From Hungatella_A sp034142505 (GTDB lineage Bacteria; Bacillota; Clostridia; Lachnospirales; Lachnospiraceae), in contig JAWZDV010000086.1 of the NCBI GenBank assembly GCA_034142505.1, positions 17,362-81,361 on the forward strand: a stretch of DNA of 64,000 bases. Reading direction: 5' to 3'. Shown piece after piece: positions 42,150 to 52,304 of this stretch (positions are counted from its first letter, which is position 1; each line of letters starts with the position of its first letter). Under the pieces are notes generated by a model that saw only the letters and a list, made by a program, of their open reading frames with translations, had not been told where the DNA came from and did not search any database. The position numbers and the translations under genes are program-made.

Positions 42150-45100
42150 ATGAGTCATTTTATATTACATAAAAAATGGATGGGGAAGAAGGTATCCTGT
42201 CTTCTGGCAGCGGCTGCCTGCTTCTTGGCGGCGGGAGTGTTCTGTTATGTGGCGCACAATATGGGTACTGCCCGGGCCAAGAGCCGTGAGACCGTATTGA
42301 TCTATACGGAAGAAGAATTCGAACAATATCTTCTGGATACAGAGAACGAGGATTATAACTTGGGAGGACGATATCGGCTGGAGGAGGATCTGGAACTTAG
42401 CTGGCTGTATCAGTCCATCGGAACAAATCTGGAACCGTTTACGGGAAGCCTTGATGGAAATGGTCATGTGATCAGCGGTCTGACAAGACCGCTGTTTGGT
42501 GTGGTGGAAGGCGCGGAGATAGAAAATCTGTTTTTGGGCGATACGGTGATTCAAAATCCATTTACCTATTACGATGGAGAGAAGTATGTAGATGGATATG
42601 GAGCCTTGGCAGCGTATGTAGTTGATTCAGTGATCCGGAATTGTGGAATGGGCGGGAGAATTGAGATAGCCAGTCCGTCGGAAGCTGAATACCTGCTGGA
42701 GAAGGCAAGTCCTTCAGATGCGGAGGAAGAACAAGGACCGGGAGTACGGGAACCGGCCGGGCCGCCGGTATCGGAGGAAGAAAAGACCGCAGAAGTGGGA
42801 CCGGGGGTAGAGACAGAAGATCTGATGGAAGCGGAGAGTGGAGTGGAGACATCGGGCGAAGCAGAAACCACAGACGGGTCAGCCGCAATACCAGAAGAGA
42901 GCGGAGGAGAAACAGAACTATCACAGGAGCCAGAAGAAAGTAAGGGACTGGAAGAGGAGACTGGGGAAACGACGGCCGGTCCGGCAGAAACTGGGACAGA
43001 CGTATCAGCAGCGGAGCCAGAGAAAACGACGTCCCAGGCAGCGGAGGCAGAAGATCTGTCCACAGAAGAAGCAGGTGGGAACGAGACGGAGAATAGACCG
43101 GCTGAAGCGCCAGGGGCAGAGATTCCACCGGCGGACAGTTTAGAGACTGGTAATTCACAGCCAGAGACTCAGCCGGAACAGAAAACACAGACAGAGGCTC
43201 CGAAAACGGATACGCCGTCCGGGAACCAGGAAGCAGAAACGGTGGCTCTGCTTCCGGTAATCCGGCAGCAGCTGACGAAGACTTCCACAGTGGCTGAGCA
43301 TGTGACGGGAGGGGATTTGACAGCTACGCCTTCGGATGCGGAAGCAGAAAAAATACCGATGGCAAGCTCTTCCAATGCGGAAGAATCAGATAAAACAGAG
43401 AAGGAAAGCACCAGAGAGGTAAGCGTTCAAGAGGATCATGGGGAAAACGAATGGGAATATATTGGCAGCCCGGCTGGTGATGTCTATATTCTTGTGACGG
43501 CCGAATGCATTACCGCAGGAGGGCTGATATCGGAGACGGCAGGAGTGACACAGATGACAGGCTGTTTTGCTTTTACGACAATCACTGCCCAGGAGCCTGG
43601 CGTACCAAGCCGGGTGGGAGGACTGGCCGGTATCCTTGGAGAGGGAAGCAGGACGGAGAACAGCTATACATCCGGTTTGATTGATGTTTCAGATGTAGCT
43701 GGAGGATTTGCAGCCGCCAATCACGGAGTGGTTCAGAACAGCTTTACAAGCATGGTAATTGGAGACAGGGGAACCACCCGGGGGGCATTTACGGCATTGG
43801 AACATGGAGAGCTGTACGGCTGTGTGTATGACCGGCAGATGGCGGGAATTGAAGGGGAGAACCTGGAGGAGACCGGGGAATTCAGTCTGCTGGGGCTTGA
43901 TACTGCCCGGTTATCAGGAATAGAATCCTGTATCCCCGGCAACTGGTATCGGGCGGAACAGGCGTATCCCCAGCTGGAGTATTTTGCGGCCAGCGGGAAT
44001 GAAAGCATTTCAGCGTGTTCGAAGCTGTCAGCGATCGCATTGGTTCTTCCCCAGGGAATGAGCTTAAAGGATGTACTGACAGGGGAGGACGGACTGGTAT
44101 TGCCAGCAGCGATTGACGGAGAAGAAATTCAGTGGGAAGCGGAAGGTCCGGGATTTATTGATGAGGAGAATCGGATTCAGACAAAAATCCTTCCGGAATT
44201 CCAGGTCTCCGTATCTGGGAATGAGGCGCCCAGAGTCGGCACTTCCCTGGAGAAAATGGAATCCGGCGCGGAGAAAGAAGAAAATAACGGCGGGGAGACA
44301 TCTGACAGTGAGACGGACAATGAGGAGCCATCCAAAATCCAGCTAAAAGCGACGCTTGGATCTTTAAGCAGGACATATACCTTGAATGCGGCAGCAAGGG
44401 CAGCCGAAATTGAGAATTATACCACATGGAAAGAGGTGGGGGAGAAGATCTATAACGATGCCGTAAGTGTATATACACCCACATTAAATGCAGAAGGGTA
44501 TTATGAAATCAAAAGTGTGGAGGCGCTGGCATGGTTCTCTTATGTGGTAAATAATGTGGAAGGTTATACATCGATCAACGGAAAATTGATGAATGATCTT
44601 GATTTATCAGCCGCTGTCAGCAACTGGTCAACAACCGCACCGGCCCTGGAGTGGGTGCCGATCGGCGGCAGCAATGCCAAACCATATACTGGGACGTTTG
44701 ACGGCGGCGGTCACAGAATCAATCACCTGACTATGAATGGTACGGATGACGGGGTAGCGGTATCTGGTTTGTTCGGATATATCAGCGGAAACACCATAAA
44801 GGGAATTATATTAGAACATGCAGCGATTGATACTAGCGGGAAGGAATCGGCTGGGGGAATTGCCGGGATGGCCTCAGGCGGTGCCCTGATTACAGAATGC
44901 GGGATCGAAAGCGGATTTATTAAAGGGAACATCGACGCTGGGGGAATCGCATACCAGATGAAAGATAGTACGGTAGAAAGATGCTATAACAAAGCCGCTA
45001 TATCAATAAGTGCGACACAACATGCGGTAGCAGGGGGCATCGTGGGAAGGTTTGCAACCGGGTCGGCAATCCAATGTTACAATCAGGGAAATGTTACAAT

Positions 45101-48100
45101 TCCAGGAGATTATGATACATGGGCGGGAGGAATCGGTGCTTATGGGTATCCCTCTTTTCGGGAGCGGGCAGAATCCTGCTATAATACTGGTCAAATAAAA
45201 GGAGGTTCAGGCAAAAAAGCAATCATTGATCGTGGCAAAACGACGAACAGTTATTGTCTTACAGGCAGCGGTGTTGCCGATAAGGGTGTGACGCCGGTCG
45301 AGGATGCCGCACTCAGGTCCTGGTACCTTGTTTTTAAATTAAATGGCGGTACATTAGATGGCGGCTATCAATATAATGCCGGAGGCTACCCATCATTTGG
45401 ACATCTGGAATATGGTGATTGGGAAAAGATAGGAGAAGGCCTGGAGTTTGGACTGCTTCCGGCTGAACACACGAAGCCGGAGGCCGGTAATGGCTCATTA
45501 GAGAGCCCGTATCAGCTGGAGACGGCAGAACAGCTGGCCTGGTTCCAGTATCAGGTTAATCATGGGAATCCCGGTTTCTGTGCCACATTAATGAATGATA
45601 TAGATTTAAGGGGAAGCGCTTATGGAGGTGGTCCAGATGGAACACCGCTATGCTGGATTCCAATAGGAACCAGTACAGACCCTTATACCGGGACTTTTGA
45701 TGGAAACGGGAAATTGATCAGTTATATGAATGTAGAGCATGACGGTGCAGCCGGATTTTTTGGCTATGTGGGGGGCGGAGCCACAATCCGAAATCTTGGC
45801 CTGGCGCCGTCCGGCAGTGTGAAGAACACATCAGCGGAAGCCGGCGCGGCGGCAGCGGAGGCCGGAACAGCGGCCTTTGTGGGAGCCGTAGTCCGCGCAG
45901 TCGGAACTTCTGGTACAGCCAGTACAGACGTTACGATAGAAAGCTGCTATAACCGCGCGTCTGTGTCCGGTGTCACCGGCAGTAAGACAGGAGCTTTTGT
46001 TGGAAGCTGTGCGGTGTCTGATGTACAGAAAATCACCAACAGCTATAACACTGGCCTGGTCACTGCGGGGAGTGGAGCACCGGGAGCGATTGCCGGCTCA
46101 TTTGCGCCATATGATGGAGGGACGGGAAGTGGAATTGCGCATTGTTTCTGGAATCGTGAGACCAGTGCGGTATCCGGCTCGCTGAGTGCAGTTTCCGGTG
46201 GCGGAATCACAGTAAAAGATACAGATTCCCTGTCAACTGCCGATATGAATACAAGTGCAGCAGACACCGCCATGCTGCCAAGATTGAATACCGATATTCC
46301 ATCTGGTTCCAGCTGGCGGCGTGGAATCGTCGGCGACGGAAGTATGAACGACGGATACCCGATTCTCTGGGATGGTTATGAAAGCTGGGAGAACGTTGGA
46401 ATGTCTGCCAGTTCAAAGCCGGCGTTGAAAACACCGTTGGATACGGGAACAGCCGGACAGGCGTCGAATCCCTATCAGATTACAACAGCAGCGGAACTGG
46501 CATGGTTTGCTTACCAGGTAAATCATGTGGATGGACAGGATGGGATCTGTGGGGAATTGAAAGCAGATATCAGTCTGTTTGGAGAACAGTACACCGGGTC
46601 CACCTATCTGCCAGGAGATTCTGACGGTCTGTCCCGGGCCTTAAACTGGATTCCCGCCGGTACTATGACAACAAAGCCGTACACTGGAACCTTTCAGGGA
46701 AATGGACATACGGTTTCCGATATGAGAGTTCAGGGTACATTGAACATGGTAAGCGCAGGGCTGTTTGGGAGTATCGGCACGGGAGCAGTGGTCTGCGATC
46801 TGGCTCTCTTCAACGGCCAGATCAGCATAACCGGTGACCATACGGGTGTTTCCGGTGCAGCAGGAGGAATCGCCGGAATGATCGAGGGGAATGGAGCCGT
46901 TCTTGAGAGGTGCCGGAACACGGGAAATCTTATGCTTACCAGAACAGACAGCAGCTTATCCCTGGCCGCCGGAGGAGGAATTGTGGGAGGCATTGACAGC
47001 AGCGCGGTTGACGTGAGGGTGAAATCGTGCTGGAATACAGGAACAGTCAGCAATGGAGTCAGCAGGAGCACAGGCGGAATTGTGGGAGAAAGTATGACTT
47101 CCGAATTAGAGATGGAGGGCTGTTATACTACCACAGAAAGCAGGATAGATCATCCATCGTCCCCGGCCGGACAGAACACTGGTGGGATAATAGGCTGGCT
47201 GGGCGGGAATGCTGGCGGAACGAAACGAAAGATCAAAAACTGCTATAACTGGGGAATTGTGGGCGGCAAAGAAGCGGCGGGCGGGATCATAGGAAGAACA
47301 GAAAACAGTCTGCCTGATCAGACAATCACCAGCTGTTACAATACGGGAAAGGTGACGGCAGGAACCGGAAACTACAAGGGAGCTATCATTGGAAGGGCAG
47401 CCGATGCAAACGGGGTGGGCAACTGCTACTATGATAAAACCTTGTGGGGCAGCATGGGCGGAGGAGATGGAATCCATGGAATGGGATTAAGCACGGAGGT
47501 GCTGAAGTCGTGGTCGGCGGCATATGCGCTGAATGGTCAGAAACGAAATCAGGGCACTGGCGTGGATGTGATTTCGTGGAACTATGATCCGACAGGAACA
47601 AATTATCCGACGCTGACCACAGAAGGACTGCTGGTGCCAGAGGACTGGGGGCAGATCGGAGAGGGACTGGCTGAAGATCTGATCACGACATCATGGTCAG
47701 GAACTGCCTGGACGAAGCCTGGAAGCACGGCTGCGACGGGGGACGGAAGCAGTGGAAACCCCTACCAGCTGACCAGTGCGGAAGACTTGGCCTGGTTTGC
47801 ATATCTGGCCAATACCGTCAATGGAGGAGCCTGTGCAGTTTTGAAGAGTGATATGGATCTGTTTGGAAAAGGTTACATAGATTTTTCCGGTAATGCCGAT
47901 ATAGAAAACATTGATAATGCACTGGCGTGGAAGCCAATTACCGGAAGTGGGCTCGGGTATACTGGTACTTTTGACGGTGCCGGTCATAGCATACGGAATA
48001 TGAGAGTGATTGGTGCAGGCAATCTGGGATTGGTCGGCACTCTGGGAACCAAGGGCGTGATCAGGAACGTAGGTCTGGCGTCAGGAAAGGTGACAAGCAG

Positions 48101-49715
48101 TGGTGGAACCCATGCGGCGGGACTGATTGGATACGTGACTGGCGGGAATGCCCGTGTATGGAATTGTTGGAACAATGCAGCCGTCGTCGGCTCCGTGACC
48201 AATGGAGCAGGCATCGTCGGAGGCGGAGACCATGAAAACGGTCTGGTGATAGAACATTGTTACAATTTGGGAGAAGTGGCTATAACAGGAGAGTCGATAG
48301 GCGGAATCCTGGGAAAACCGGGTTCAGGATCAGTGACCGTTCAGGACTGTTATAACCAGGGAAAGATAGCGGGATCAGGAGCAAATGCTGGAGGAATTGC
48401 AGGTGCTTACGGCGGCGGTGTTGTCATCAAAAATTGTTATAACAGGGGGAAGATCACGTCTGATGTGGCAGACGGAGCGCATGCAGTGTTAGGGAAAGGT
48501 GATGCCTCGGCAGTCAGGAATTCTTATTACGATAGCGAAACGTCAGGAACAGGTGATCCGGGGGCGGATGGTTTATCTTCAATGGAAATGAAGGGTCAGA
48601 GAATTGCCGCTTCTCTCAACACACTTGACGGAGTCTTAAGAACCGGGATAGCCCGTGTGTGGTATACCAGCCTCAACAGTGAGGAGACAGCCGGTTATCC
48701 AACATTCCAAGCGCCAACGGTGGTAACGGTGGAATTTGCCGCAGATACACCTGTGGAGGGAAGCAGCATGACGCTGAAAGACAGTGACGGGAATCCTGTG
48801 GCGATTGCGGATATGAAACTCCGTTCTTTTGGCTCCGTAGACAGTACTTTTACTCCGGGAAGCATGCCGGACGCAGATGCAGACTTTTTCCTGGCTCCAT
48901 ATACAGGTACCACAGGAGTGACAGGAGCGGACAGCAAATACCATAAATATGGTTACATCAATGCGAATAAATACTTAGGCTTTCTTGCAGGAACAACGGA
49001 TTTAAACGGCAAAACCGCATCTCTGAATGCCGCATCCCTGACGGTTCCGGTAGATGTAGGTCTGGGAAATGTCACCAGTGTAAGCCTTGGCCGTGCGGCG
49101 GCGTATACGAAACCGGAGGACCGTTACGTCCTGTTGGAAGCCGCGTCAGGAAGCAGCCGCTGCGAAATTCAGATGGTAGTCAAAGGAGTCACCGGAAAGA
49201 TGCTGAGCGTGACTATGCCCATAAAAGTGACCATGGAGAAATTAACGCCTGACGGAACCGACCACACAGTCAGCAATGGAACCGCCGGATACAGTGCGGA
49301 TTTGAGCATTGTGAATCATAATGCTTGTCCCATCCAGGGCAGGGTACTTGGCGTGGAGGTGACTGAAGACAGCCGGTATGCAGGGCTTCACCCGGTGCTG
49401 CCAAGTTATACGCTGTCTCACACGGGATTGTTAACCGATGCTGCCGGTGGTGTAAGACTGGGAATTGCCGATGTGGAAAGCGCGTCTCCTCCCGTAATAG
49501 GGGGACCGAAATACTATGATAAAGACGCGGCTCCGGGAACATCCTGGATGGAATACAGCCTAAAGTATGAAGGAAGTCTGTCATACCGCTATGTGATGGA
49601 ATACAGCGGCATGCATTTTGGCCCGAAGACCGAGTTTCAGTATAAGATCGATTACTGGTTTGGTGTGCCGGCAGATGATTATGAAAGTTCAGCAGATGCC
49701 GTAGTCACCTCATAG
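42150..49715 (+). CDS. Giant GLUG-repeat surface protein
   Basis: A 2521-residue predicted exported protein. The N-terminal hydrophobic segment is VSCLLAAAACFLAAGVFCYVAHN. A short first module (IGTNLEPFTGSLDGNGHVISGL) is followed by an E/T/P-rich disordered stretch (about residues 175-430) with ASPSDAE-type motifs. At least four long modules follow. Each has a [SG]NPYQLxTAExLAWFxYxVN start, a PYTGTFDGxGHxI core and many GGIxG/NCYN GLUG-like turns, suggesting a long beta-helix. A C-terminal region of about 300 residues ends without LPxTG. ATG 42150 has GGAGGAG; a start at 42105 would overlap the peptidase more. Probably an adhesin or fibre; anchoring is unknown. Confidence 0.88.
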   Translation: MSHFILHKKWMGKKVSCLLAAAACFLAAGVFCYVAHNMGTARAKSRETVLIYTEEEFEQYLLDTENEDYNLGGRYRLEEDLELSWLYQSIGTNLEPFTGSLDGNGHVISGLTRPLFGVVEGAEIENLFLGDTVIQNPFTYYDGEKYVDGYGALAAYVVDSVIRNCGMGGRIEIASPSEAEYLLEKASPSDAEEEQGPGVREPAGPPVSEEEKTAEVGPGVETEDLMEAESGVETSGEAETTDGSAAIPEESGGETELSQEPEESKGLEEETGETTAGPAETGTDVSAAEPEKTTSQAAEAEDLSTEEAGGNETENRPAEAPGAEIPPADSLETGNSQPETQPEQKTQTEAPKTDTPSGNQEAETVALLPVIRQQLTKTSTVAEHVTGGDLTATPSDAEAEKIPMASSSNAEESDKTEKESTREVSVQEDHGENEWEYIGSPAGDVYILVTAECITAGGLISETAGVTQMTGCFAFTTITAQEPGVPSRVGGLAGILGEGSRTENSYTSGLIDVSDVAGGFAAANHGVVQNSFTSMVIGDRGTTRGAFTALEHGELYGCVYDRQMAGIEGENLEETGEFSLLGLDTARLSGIESCIPGNWYRAEQAYPQLEYFAASGNESISACSKLSAIALVLPQGMSLKDVLTGEDGLVLPAAIDGEEIQWEAEGPGFIDEENRIQTKILPEFQVSVSGNEAPRVGTSLEKMESGAEKEENNGGETSDSETDNEEPSKIQLKATLGSLSRTYTLNAAARAAEIENYTTWKEVGEKIYNDAVSVYTPTLNAEGYYEIKSVEALAWFSYVVNNVEGYTSINGKLMNDLDLSAAVSNWSTTAPALEWVPIGGSNAKPYTGTFDGGGHRINHLTMNGTDDGVAVSGLFGYISGNTIKGIILEHAAIDTSGKESAGGIAGMASGGALITECGIESGFIKGNIDAGGIAYQMKDSTVERCYNKAAISISATQHAVAGGIVGRFATGSAIQCYNQGNVTIPGDYDTWAGGIGAYGYPSFRERAESCYNTGQIKGGSGKKAIIDRGKTTNSYCLTGSGVADKGVTPVEDAALRSWYLVFKLNGGTLDGGYQYNAGGYPSFGHLEYGDWEKIGEGLEFGLLPAEHTKPEAGNGSLESPYQLETAEQLAWFQYQVNHGNPGFCATLMNDIDLRGSAYGGGPDGTPLCWIPIGTSTDPYTGTFDGNGKLISYMNVEHDGAAGFFGYVGGGATIRNLGLAPSGSVKNTSAEAGAAAAEAGTAAFVGAVVRAVGTSGTASTDVTIESCYNRASVSGVTGSKTGAFVGSCAVSDVQKITNSYNTGLVTAGSGAPGAIAGSFAPYDGGTGSGIAHCFWNRETSAVSGSLSAVSGGGITVKDTDSLSTADMNTSAADTAMLPRLNTDIPSGSSWRRGIVGDGSMNDGYPILWDGYESWENVGMSASSKPALKTPLDTGTAGQASNPYQITTAAELAWFAYQVNHVDGQDGICGELKADISLFGEQYTGSTYLPGDSDGLSRALNWIPAGTMTTKPYTGTFQGNGHTVSDMRVQGTLNMVSAGLFGSIGTGAVVCDLALFNGQISITGDHTGVSGAAGGIAGMIEGNGAVLERCRNTGNLMLTRTDSSLSLAAGGGIVGGIDSSAVDVRVKSCWNTGTVSNGVSRSTGGIVGESMTSELEMEGCYTTTESRIDHPSSPAGQNTGGIIGWLGGNAGGTKRKIKNCYNWGIVGGKEAAGGIIGRTENSLPDQTITSCYNTGKVTAGTGNYKGAIIGRAADANGVGNCYYDKTLWGSMGGGDGIHGMGLSTEVLKSWSAAYALNGQKRNQGTGVDVISWNYDPTGTNYPTLTTEGLLVPEDWGQIGEGLAEDLITTSWSGTAWTKPGSTAATGDGSSGNPYQLTSAEDLAWFAYLANTVNGGACAVLKSDMDLFGKGYIDFSGNADIENIDNALAWKPITGSGLGYTGTFDGAGHSIRNMRVIGAGNLGLVGTLGTKGVIRNVGLASGKVTSSGGTHAAGLIGYVTGGNARVWNCWNNAAVVGSVTNGAGIVGGGDHENGLVIEHCYNLGEVAITGESIGGILGKPGSGSVTVQDCYNQGKIAGSGANAGGIAGAYGGGVVIKNCYNRGKITSDVADGAHAVLGKGDASAVRNSYYDSETSGTGDPGADGLSSMEMKGQRIAASLNTLDGVLRTGIARVWYTSLNSEETAGYPTFQAPTVVTVEFAADTPVEGSSMTLKDSDGNPVAIADMKLRSFGSVDSTFTPGSMPDADADFFLAPYTGTTGVTGADSKYHKYGYINANKYLGFLAGTTDLNGKTASLNAASLTVPVDVGLGNVTSVSLGRAAAYTKPEDRYVLLEAASGSSRCEIQMVVKGVTGKMLSVTMPIKVTMEKLTPDGTDHTVSNGTAGYSADLSIVNHNACPIQGRVLGVEVTEDSRYAGLHPVLPSYTLSHTGLLTDAAGGVRLGIADVESASPPVIGGPKYYDKDAAPGTSWMEYSLKYEGSLSYRYVMEYSGMHFGPKTEFQYKIDYWFGVPADDYESSADAVVTS

Positions 49716-49736
49716 GACAGCAGGCGGTGAAATCAG

Positions 49737-50342
49737 ATGGAGAAGAGCAGAAAAAAGAATGCGGTCAAAGAAGAACCGAAAAAGAATTGCCGTAGAAAGC
49801 GGAGAAATACAAGCAAGTGCCGAACTGCGGTTTTGGCAGTGTCAGTCATAGCGCTGGCAATAGTGACGGGAGCGGCGGCCTGGGTGTCCGTCTATGGTTT
49901 TCCGGCGCCGATCCAGGCCAGGATTGATATCCGGCCGGATGCGGATGCCCAAAGCGGAACACTGTATGCCGGAGAACGGCATGAGGTTGGTGTGGGAGAC
50001 TTCTGGGTGATAATCAACCAGCTTCCAACCATGGAGGAAGGCAGCCTGGACTGCAATATCAACTATGAGAATCCAGCGGAAAACCATTATAGCGCCAGAA
50101 TCAGCCTGTATTCCAAAGAAGACGGAAAACTGTTGGGAAATACAAGGCGCGTAGCCCCCGGAAACTACGTGGAGACCATCCGTTTGAAGAGAGAGGTAAA
50201 ACCGGGTGAATACCCGGTGACGGCGAGAATTGAGCTGTTCGAAGAGAAAACTCCGGTAACGGAACTTTCGATGGAGATCACTTTGCGTGTGTTGGGCCGA
50301 ACTTGCAAAACAGGTAGAGAAACCAGGAGACAGGGAAGATGA
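49737..50342 (+). CDS. Membrane-anchored surface-operon protein A (relative of the next two)
   Basis: A 201-residue protein. A basic N terminus (EEPKKNCRRKRRNTSKCR) is followed by one hydrophobic helix (TAVLAVSVIALAIVTGAAAWVSVYGF) and an external beta-rich domain: VGVGDFWVIINQLPTMEEGSLDCNINYENPAENHYSARISLYSKEDGKLLGNTRRVAPGNYVETIRLKREVKPGEYPVTARIELF. The PGNYVE..L....KPGEYPVTA pattern recurs in the next two genes. I know no family name. It lies 21 bases after the giant gene and overlaps the next gene by four bases (ATGA). Confidence 0.8.
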   Translation: MEKSRKKNAVKEEPKKNCRRKRRNTSKCRTAVLAVSVIALAIVTGAAAWVSVYGFPAPIQARIDIRPDADAQSGTLYAGERHEVGVGDFWVIINQLPTMEEGSLDCNINYENPAENHYSARISLYSKEDGKLLGNTRRVAPGNYVETIRLKREVKPGEYPVTARIELFEEKTPVTELSMEITLRVLGRTCKTGRETRRQGR

Positions 50343-50863
50343 AGAGAAGAAACAATTATGCCAATATGGCAGTCATGATTCTGGCCGTGGTCTTTTGCGC
50401 AGCCGTCTTAGGCGGTGCAGGATATTTCCTCCATACTCACAGACAGCCAGGGGTTTCATACCCCCAGCTGGAGCCGGAGGCGCTGGTACAGAGCGGTACC
50501 TTATATGATCCGGCAGGCCGGAAGGCATCGTTGGACGCGCTGGTAGAAGAGGGGATGCTGACATTTTCGATTAACGCAACCCCCAGTATGGATAGCGGGA
50601 GCGGAAAGGCGAATCTGATGATTGAAAATCCTCCCGATAATGGCAACCGGTTTACCGTAACCATCAACCGGGAGGACACGGGGGAGGAAATCTACAAGTC
50701 AGGGTATTTAGACCCGGAACAGTATATCGAAGAAGCGCCTCTGAATGTGGAACTGCCCGCTGGAGAATACGCCTGTATTGCCAGTTTTGATGCTTACCGT
50801 ATCCATGACAACGCTTATATTGGCCGGGGGGCGGCCAGGATCACTCTGTATGTGCGAAGCTGA
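50339..50863 (+). CDS. Membrane-anchored surface-operon protein B
   Basis: A 174-residue protein with one N-terminal helix (MAVMILAVVFCAAVLGGAGYFL). Its external domain reads LVEEGMLTFSINATPSMDSGSGKANLMIENPPDNGNRFTVTINREDTGEEIYKSGYLDPEQYIEEAPLNVELPAGEYACIASFDAY..GRGAARITLYV. It is closely similar to the gene at 50935 and more distantly to that at 49737. The ATGA overlap with the previous gene shows coupling. It is probably a subunit or accessory of the surface structure; function is unproven. Confidence 0.82.
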   Translation: MKRRNNYANMAVMILAVVFCAAVLGGAGYFLHTHRQPGVSYPQLEPEALVQSGTLYDPAGRKASLDALVEEGMLTFSINATPSMDSGSGKANLMIENPPDNGNRFTVTINREDTGEEIYKSGYLDPEQYIEEAPLNVELPAGEYACIASFDAYRIHDNAYIGRGAARITLYVRS

Positions 50864-50934
50864 TCCACTGTCGGATCAGTGGATGAAAAAGTCAGAGATG
50901 AGAAACGAAAATAACAAAACCGGAGGAAAGAACG

Positions 50935-51516
50935 TTGGGACAGGAAGGGTATAAGAGAAAATGCCGGGAAAGAGTGCGGGAAAAGGCTTCCATGAGTAAG
51001 AAAACACGGTTGTTGTTTGTGATCATGTCTGTCCTTTTTCTGGCGGCGCTGCTGGCCGCTATTTATTTCTACCAGCAGAGCCAGCCGCGCGTTCCGGAGC
51101 CTGAGGGACTGGTATACGAGGCGAATATCGTGCAAGGAGATATTCCGGGTAAATCACCAGAGCAGATCAGACAGGAACTGGATGAAATCGTGGAGGAGGG
51201 GATGCTGGCCATGTCTATCAATGCCACACCGTCGGGAAAAACCGACGGCACAGACAGAACCGTAAACTGGCTGATTGAAAATCCCTCCAATCAGGGTAAA
51301 TTGATCCGCGTGGAGGTCTTTCGAGACAGCAACGGTGAAAAAATCTATGAAACTGGAGCGATCCCTCCCGGAAATTATGTGGAGAGCGCACCCCTGAAAG
51401 TAGAACTGCCGCCGGGAGAATATCCGTGCACGGCTCTGTTTTATGCTTACAGGGAAGATGATGAGAGCCTGATCGGCCAGGCGGCCGCCCAAATCCGTCT
51501 GACCTTGTATGAGTGA
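50935..51516 (+). CDS. Membrane-anchored surface-operon protein C
   Basis: A 193-residue protein with a TTG start at 50935, preceded by GGAGGAAAGAACG. A helix (LLFVIMSVLFLAALLAAIYFYQQ) precedes a domain with EEGMLAMSINATPSGKTDGTDRTVNWLIENPSNQGKLIRVEVFRDSNGEKIYETGAIPPGNYVESAPLKVELPPGEYPCTALFYAY. The alignment with protein B is obvious by eye, so the two arose by duplication. A short hairpin (ATCCACTG/CAGTGGAT near 50865-50886) lies in the gap before it. Confidence 0.82.
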   Translation: MGQEGYKRKCRERVREKASMSKKTRLLFVIMSVLFLAALLAAIYFYQQSQPRVPEPEGLVYEANIVQGDIPGKSPEQIRQELDEIVEEGMLAMSINATPSGKTDGTDRTVNWLIENPSNQGKLIRVEVFRDSNGEKIYETGAIPPGNYVESAPLKVELPPGEYPCTALFYAYREDDESLIGQAAAQIRLTLYE

Positions 51517-51532
51517 GAGGAGGAAAACGGTT

Positions 51533-52252
51533 TTGAATAAAAGAGAAGCGAAACGGAAATTCCCCGTTTTCCTGACAGCGCTGCTGTTATGTCTGTGGGT
51601 GCAGCTGCCTGCTCCCGCTTACGGTTCAGGGAGTGTGGGAGGGGAACCGCTGGAGGACGCACAGGAGACGGATGTAGTGTTTCCCAGAATACAAGGAACC
51701 CGGGATGTAAAGACAGAACTGATGGGAAACATTGAAGTCTCCCTGATCTCTGTTACCATGCCGTCCGACGGGTTTGAATTTCAGATAAAACCGGATCATT
51801 CTTTTGACGCGGTAACCAATCCGGGAGGACAGATTCTGTGTCCGGGACCAGACAGTTTAAAAATCACCAATCATTCCGTGGTGCCGGTTTCTGTGGAGAT
51901 TGCATCGGTGGAATCATTGAGGGATGGAGATGTGGTCTTTCAAAAGAAGTTTACAGAAGGACCGGAGCAGAGGTTCCGGCTGGTGGACCGGCTCGCCGAT
52001 GTGAAAGGGTATGGAACCGCACTTCTGGTGCTGGGAAAAGCCGGGAAACCGGAGATCAATCCTTATATCAGTGATGCCGATTTTGAACAGTACGCCATCT
52101 GCCCGGGAAAAACGGGAATTCCCATTGCAAAATTACAGGCGGGCGAAAGCGCAGGATTACAGCTTTACGGAACGGCGAGGGCCGATTTTTATGGGGAATA
52201 CCAGTTTACAGTAAAACCTATTTTAAAAATCAGCGCAGTACGCGCCAGGTAG
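51533..52252 (+). CDS. Secreted surface-operon protein D
   Basis: About 239 residues with a signal peptide (FPVFLTALLLCLWVQLPAPAYG) and a beta-rich body: TELMGNIEVSLISVTMPSDGFEFQIKPDHSFDAVTNPGGQ..LKITNHSVVPVSVEIASVESL. A C-terminal AGLQLYGTARADFYGEYQFTVKPILKIS follows. I chose the TTG at 51533, 8 bases after GAGGAGG; the ATG at 51509 lacks a site and overlaps the previous gene. It is a paralogue of protein E. It has no LPxTG or WxL signature. Confidence 0.82.
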   Translation: MNKREAKRKFPVFLTALLLCLWVQLPAPAYGSGSVGGEPLEDAQETDVVFPRIQGTRDVKTELMGNIEVSLISVTMPSDGFEFQIKPDHSFDAVTNPGGQILCPGPDSLKITNHSVVPVSVEIASVESLRDGDVVFQKKFTEGPEQRFRLVDRLADVKGYGTALLVLGKAGKPEINPYISDADFEQYAICPGKTGIPIAKLQAGESAGLQLYGTARADFYGEYQFTVKPILKISAVRAR

Positions 52253-52304
52253 CGCGGCTGGTTTAAATAATACCAGAAGTAGAAAATAACTAGGAGGAAG
52301 AACA

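Noticed and set aside
42562..43188. Long minus-strand open frame opposite the giant surface gene
   Set aside because: It is a shadow of the Glu/Pro/Thr-rich repeat region, with Leu/Pro/Ser-rich low-complexity translation and no ribosome site.
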